NCBI RefSeq assembly: GCF_026745355.1
Contig: NC_079203.1
Coordinates: forward strand, 36,880,537 to 36,944,536
Direction: 5' to 3'
Length of the DNA stretch: 64,000 nt
DNA from: Beta vulgaris subsp. vulgaris
Lineage: Eukaryota > Streptophyta > Magnoliopsida > Caryophyllales > Amaranthaceae
Shown: positions 59,851 to 64,000 of the stretch, piece by piece
Layout of the letters: the number at the start of each line of letters is the position of its first letter
How positions within the stretch are numbered: the stretch's first letter is position 1
Translations under genes and position numbers: made by a program
Notes under the pieces: model-generated
The model's database searches: none
The model's input: the letters and a program-made list of their open reading frames with translations, nothing else
Told to the model about the DNA's origin: nothing

Positions 59851-60415
59851 AGGTTGTTGTCTTTTTACTCTTGACGATCATGTTGTCTACATAAACCTCG
59901 ATGTTTCTCCCGGGTTACTCCTCAAAGACCTTGTTGATCGTTTGCTGATAGGTAGCCATCGCGTTTTCAGCTCGAAGGGTATTATCTTACAGCAATACAT
60001 GCTCTGGGCTGTCACGAACGTCATGTGTATTTGGTCCTTGTCCACCATTGGGATTTGATGGTACCTTGCATTGGCATCCACGAAGCTGAAAAACTCGTGA
60101 TAGGCAGTTAAATCTATCAGCCTACCAATTTTTGGGAGGGGATGATTGTCCTTAGGGCATGCCTTGTTTAGGTCAGTGAAATCGATGCGCAAGTGCCAAT
60201 CCCCACTGGCCTTCTTTACCAGGACAACATTACCCAGCCATTATGTGTATTGATACTCTTTGATGATGCTTGCCTCAAGCAGCTTCTTGACCTTTGTTGC
60301 TGCTGCATTCCTTTCAAGCGCTTAACGCCTAAGTTTCTGCTTGATTGGTCGGAACCCCTCCTTGATGTCCAACTCGTGGCATGTGAAGTTGGGGTCTAGC
60401 CCATGCATGTCAGAG
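59851..60415 (-). pseudogene. Truncated gypsy reverse transcriptase of Tat element 2
   Basis: RT motifs DFTDLNKACPKDNHPLPKIG, YHEFFSFVDANARYHQI and, in another frame, IEVYVDNMIVKSK, where the active-site DD reads DN. The domain ends near 59855, directly against antisense-ORF sequence. Several stops lie between 60192 and 60415. Confidence 0.85.
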
Positions 60416-61203
60416 GCAGAGTAAGCGAATACGTCCTTGTATTCCCTGCAAGGTGTTTATAAGTTCTTCCCTACTTATCTCGGGATTGAGGCTTGTGCCT
60501 ATCCTCATTCCATGCCCGAGATCTTCATCTATCATTATCTCTTCGTCTTCTTCGACCGGTTGAGGTTGTTCATATAACTTAGGATTTTCCGATAGGTAAA
60601 CCCCGAGACTAGTGCGAGTGTCCAAGGGATCCTCCCCCTTCCTCTTTCTTGGACGTTCTTCCTCTGAGGCATTGGTTTTAAACTGTTTGTGTAACACTCC
60701 CGAGTCTCTGCTGATCCCTATAGATCTTCCCGACTTGGCCATCATTTGTTTCATACTACAGGAGTAGTTGGTATAATGAGAGGCTACTTTTATCGTGTTT
60801 ATGGTAGGTCTTCCCATGATGATGTTATAAGGAAGCGTGGTTTCCACCACAAGGAAGTCGACTGGTAGGCTTCTGCCCTTTCCTCTCTCCCCGAGTCTTA
60901 CTGCCAATTTCACAAACCCGACGGGTTATACAGATCCTCCCCCGATGCTTATTAGCGGTTGACTGGTTGGGATTACAATCTTCTCGTTATACTTGAGCTT
61001 ACATAAACAGTCCACTGTGATGATGTCTGATCTGTTAAAGAACCACCATCGACTAAAATCCTTTTAACTCGGGAGTTGGCGATTTTCATCTCTATGACTA
61101 GGGGGTCGTCATGGGGTGTGTGAATGTGCCTGTCAGGCTCTCCTAATAACATAACGGGACATCCCATCTTTGTTGGCACAATTTCCAAAACATGATGTTT
61201 CAT
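60416..61203 (-). pseudogene. Protease region of Tat element 2
   Basis: Contains VKRILVDGGS (protease active-site region, D-G-G instead of D-S/T-G), then after a frame change LPVDFLVVETTLPYNIIMGR, the usual C-terminal part of a gypsy protease, and an acidic linker to RT with PLDTRTSLG and EEDEEIMIDED. Confidence 0.75.
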
Positions 61204-62801
61204 GGCCTAGAGATGGGCTCGGCCGATTAGGCCGCCTGAAGCACGTCCTTCTACAATTATCCCGACATACCCGTCGGTGTTATCACTGTCGTTTTTTGCT
61301 TACTTATCCTCCCCCTTTACTTCCCGAGAATGCTTGATGTGTTCAGCTTTCCTTGATCAGCCAAGTGATCCAAGACCTTCTTTAACTCCCGACTGTCCTT
61401 GGTGGTGTGCCCACACTCTCTGTGGTGCTCACACCATAACTTTTATATCTTCTCTCCTTATATGTTCTTATAGGAGGGGGTATGGGCAACACCAACTTAT
61501 GTTTCAGATCCAGGTAGATCTCCCACTGGTTCTTATGGAAGTGAGGATCATATCCGTGATCTGTGGCTCTCGGGAGGAGCTGTTGGTTGTTCCGACTGCT
61601 TTTGTTGGATTCTCGATAAGGGACTTTTTCCTTTCTTTTCGTTGACTTCTCGACTACTGGCTTGCAGATGTCCGAGTATTGAATGAAAATCTGAGCTCGA
61701 CTCATGGCCTCGGTGAATGTAGTGACTTCATTTTCAGCCAAGGACCATCTGAACTTGCCTAGCCAGAGCCCCGACATTAAAGTGGTGAACGCTACTCCGT
61801 CTTGGTGGTCGAAAATTTTCAGTGATTCCTCGTCGAATTTCTTAATGTAGTTAGCTAGACTCTCATGCTCTTGTTGTTTGATCGACATCAAATGAATGCT
61901 TGTCTTCTTGTGCCGACGTCCAACAATGAAGTCCTGGTGGAACAAGGCTTCTAACACTAAAAAGTTCGTGATTATGCTGGGTGATAGCCTTGAGAACCAA
62001 CTAAGCGCTAACCCCTTCAGCGTTGTCGGAAAGTAACGACACCAGTCGTCCTCCCAGCCGATTTGTACACTCATCCGGGCCTTGTAAGCCGCCATATGAT
62101 CATCAGGGTCGCTATTCCCGAGTACTGCTTGATCTAGGGAACTTTAACTTTGTTGGGGTTGGGAACTTCCATAATCTCCCAACTGAAAAGTGTCAGAAAG
62201 TTAAGCACCCGTCGGTTAACCAAGACAAGACTCCTATGTCGGGGGGTCCCGAGTCTCCTTCATCTTCGGCTCTCGTCTTCTTTGACCCGAGAGGGCATCC
62301 TTCCCGCTCCCTTCAGGAAGTCCGAGAATGGGCTTGCTCCTCTTGACGGGTCTTCTCCTGATTGACCCTTTTCTTGTTATTGGGTAGATTATGAGCATCC
62401 TGCTCCATCCTTTGCCTACGATTCTCCTCAATTATTCGTCAAGCATCCGGATTAGATGTCCTATGGGAGTTAGCTTGTCGGGATCTTTCTCCCCCACTCC
62501 CTACCCGTCCCGGTTAGGGACGTGGGAATTGGGATCATCCCTAGCTAGAGGCTCTCCTTGGGTTAGCTCTCGGTCTTCCCCTAGGGGGTGTTGGGGGTAC
62601 CCCTTGGTTGAGCTGGGGGAAACCTGCTATGAGCTCCTGCAAGCTGAGTTGCATATTAGCATTCAACTGTTGAACTATCCTTTCTACGTCTGCCATGGTT
62701 ATGGGAGGTGGCTCTAGTTGGTATTGTCCACGAGGGAGGGATTGCTCTTCATTACGAGAAGTAGATCCCTCGTCGTCGAAGGCAAGCGATTCGACCAACA
62801 C
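61204..62801 (-). pseudogene. Gag of Tat element 2
   Basis: The retrotransposon Gag core is clear at 62095-61800: DDWCRYFPTTLKGLALSWFS, FIVGRRHKKTSIHLMSIKQ and ESLANYIKKFDEESL. The N-terminal part (62801-62541, TMADVERIVQQLNANMQLSL) is in another frame, so the chain is broken. A CX2C...H knuckle is suggested near 61410-61440 but is disrupted. Confidence 0.85.
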
Positions 62802-62910
62802 ATTAGGTTGCTGGGAGTGAAGGGTGTTGGCTGACGCGGTAGTGAAGCTCGGGTTATTTTTCTTTGGGGTACCATGTTGCTCTCGGTATGTGACTTTGAA
62901 ATGTAGTACC

Positions 62911-62928
62911 CCACAGATGGCGCCAAAC
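62911..62928 (-). promoter_or_regulatory. Primer binding site of Tat element 2
   Basis: On the minus strand TTTGGCGCCATCTGTGG follows the 5' LTR directly. It is the same class as in Tat element 1 but with a different second half, supporting a separate family. Confidence 0.75.
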
Positions 62929-63371
62929 TGTTTCTGCCTCGAAACTAGTCAAAGAAGTGATGTATGATTAGAGAGACTAAAATTCCGAGTTAGAGTATAA
63001 TCCCGAATCTTGTCACTTGAGGTCCCGCAAAACAAGGAAAACTGGCCTAGGGGTGTTCTCAGAAAAGTCGCTCCGCTGCTCAAATCAGTTGAGGTAGAAA
63101 GTGAGTAATTATAGAGAGATATGCTCTAAATTTTGTTAGGTGATAATTCAATACCTGCTCATTGATTGGACTTGCTGCTTTTATAATTTTGGGGATTTTC
63201 TAGACAAGAAACCCTATTAGGAGACATACAATCTTTTAGTAAAGCTGTCCCGTTTTTATGATAAAGATCTTTTCAACCTAAAAGCTATGGGCCTCTTGGG
63301 AGCAAGCCATGTCGACTTTCTAGGAGGGTTTTGTAAAATATTATTTAATAACCAGTTCATGGATTCAAATA
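62929..63371 (-). repeat. 5' LTR of Tat element 2 (right copy)
   Basis: 443 bp; pairs with 55201-55650. Its outer plus-strand end is CAAATA rather than CCAAACA, so the terminal CA has mutated. It is followed by the target duplication ATTGG. Confidence 0.9.
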
Positions 63372-63376
63372 ATTGG

Positions 63377-64000
63377 TATCCAAATTTAAAGCTTTGAGAG
63401 ATTCTGATTTCTTTAGCAAGTTATAAAATTTGGGTTTAAGTTGTTATTCTCTTTCATAAATTGTAATATGATTTATATGTTATTAACTGTTAATGGGCCT
63501 CACAAGTAAAGTTAAACTTGTTGTTGATTTGCAAAATCAGTTTTGATATGAGTTTGTTAAAGTTATAAATTATATAGATCTTTATTCCGTGTTTAGTACA
63601 TTAAGATATATATATATATGATTTACATCTTTGCAATTCAAAGTTTTGATTTTCCTCAAGTTAAGTTACTAAATCATATTTTAAGAAGTTATGCTCCTCT
63701 GAATGGAGTCGAATTATTATTTTCATGTTTTCAATAAGAGTTTTAACTTTTCAGGAATTAGATTAATTAGAGTTAGATGTGAGATTGATGGTGTGAGTTG
63801 GATTAGTAGTACTGTTTACATATAAGAGGTTGTGCTTAGTTCATGGAAGAGCTAATAAGTATGAGAAAGTCCTTTTTTTTTTTGAATTGTAGTGAGAATA
63901 ATGGTTAATTATTGGTATTGTTGTTGAGGTGAATTATTGTGGACTTCAAGCCACACTTGGTGATCAAGTATCTACGATCTTGAAGGTTATTAATAGAGAA
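63377..64000. other. Intergenic sequence at the window end
   Basis: AT-rich continuation of the sequence interrupted at 55196. A short (AT)n stretch lies at 63607-63620. I see no supported gene; any gene beginning here would extend past the window. Confidence 0.4.

Larger units (their letters stand above)
55201..63371 (-). mobile_element. Older Ty3-gypsy element (Tat-like) with large pol deletion
   Basis: 8.2 kb with diverged LTRs (55201-55650 and 62929-63371) and a perfect target duplication ATTGG (55196-55200 and 63372-63376). Minus-strand order: primer site, gag, protease, partial RT ending near 59855. RNase H and integrase are absent. The next sequence is the 3' part of an opposite-strand ORF, then a tandem array and the 3' LTR. 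LTR divergence, clearly higher than in element 1, indicates greater age. Confidence 0.9.

Overview
The window is plant nuclear DNA from a eudicot. It holds two intact intron-bearing host genes, one reduced copy of a third gene, and a dense, nested set of transposable elements. The (GTTCA)n-rich MITE and the overall repeat mix look to me like an Amaranthaceae (spinach/beet/quinoa-type) genome. That placement is inference from memory, not measurement.

Layout. (1) 601-16633, minus strand: a complete ten-exon gene for a plastid-targeted half-size ABC transporter, ABCD2 type, 736 codons. Its second intron is about 9.4 kb because a full Ty1-copia element (7938-15798, TSD ATTTC) sits in it in antisense orientation. 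(2) 16865-26110: a repeat nest made of a truncated GGGTC-rich hAT-type MITE, a TIR element carrying a sacsin-like coding scrap between two (TA)n tracts, a LINE 5' half joined directly to a copia RT/RNase H 3' half, a hAT MITE inside that copia half, and a 1.75 kb Stowaway/mariner-type element that itself carries a hAT MITE. (3) 26351-29085, minus strand: a short YJU2/CWC16-type splicing-factor copy. (4) 29257-31068: further MITEs. (5) 31308-40694, minus strand: a young Ty3-gypsy element of the Tat group (two RNase H domains, TSD ATATA) with an antisense gene between pol and the 3' LTR. (6) 41193-45920, minus strand: a complete two-exon GPI-anchored beta-1,3-glucanase (GH17 + X8), 488 aa. (7) 46904-51143: a 4.2 kb Mutator-like non-autonomous element with perfect 47-bp TIRs, a 9-bp TSD and an internal ~317-bp tandem array. 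(8) 51153-55195: a minisatellite, a Stowaway MITE, a hAT relic and a copia relic. (9) 55201-63371, minus strand: an older Tat-like gypsy element (TSD ATTGG) that has lost most of pol but keeps gag, protease, part of RT, an antisense ORF and a ~114-bp tandem array.

How it fits together. The transporter and the glucanase keep open reading frames, catalytic motifs and canonical splice sites, so both are probably functional. The retroelements are broken by many one-base frame changes. Tat elements 1 and 2 share an unusual plan (gag-pol on one strand, a gene with a TATA-like box and a Transposase_28-like region on the other) although they are clearly different families. No tRNA, rRNA, CRISPR or bacterial features were seen. 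Family assignments are from recognised motifs; no database search was possible.
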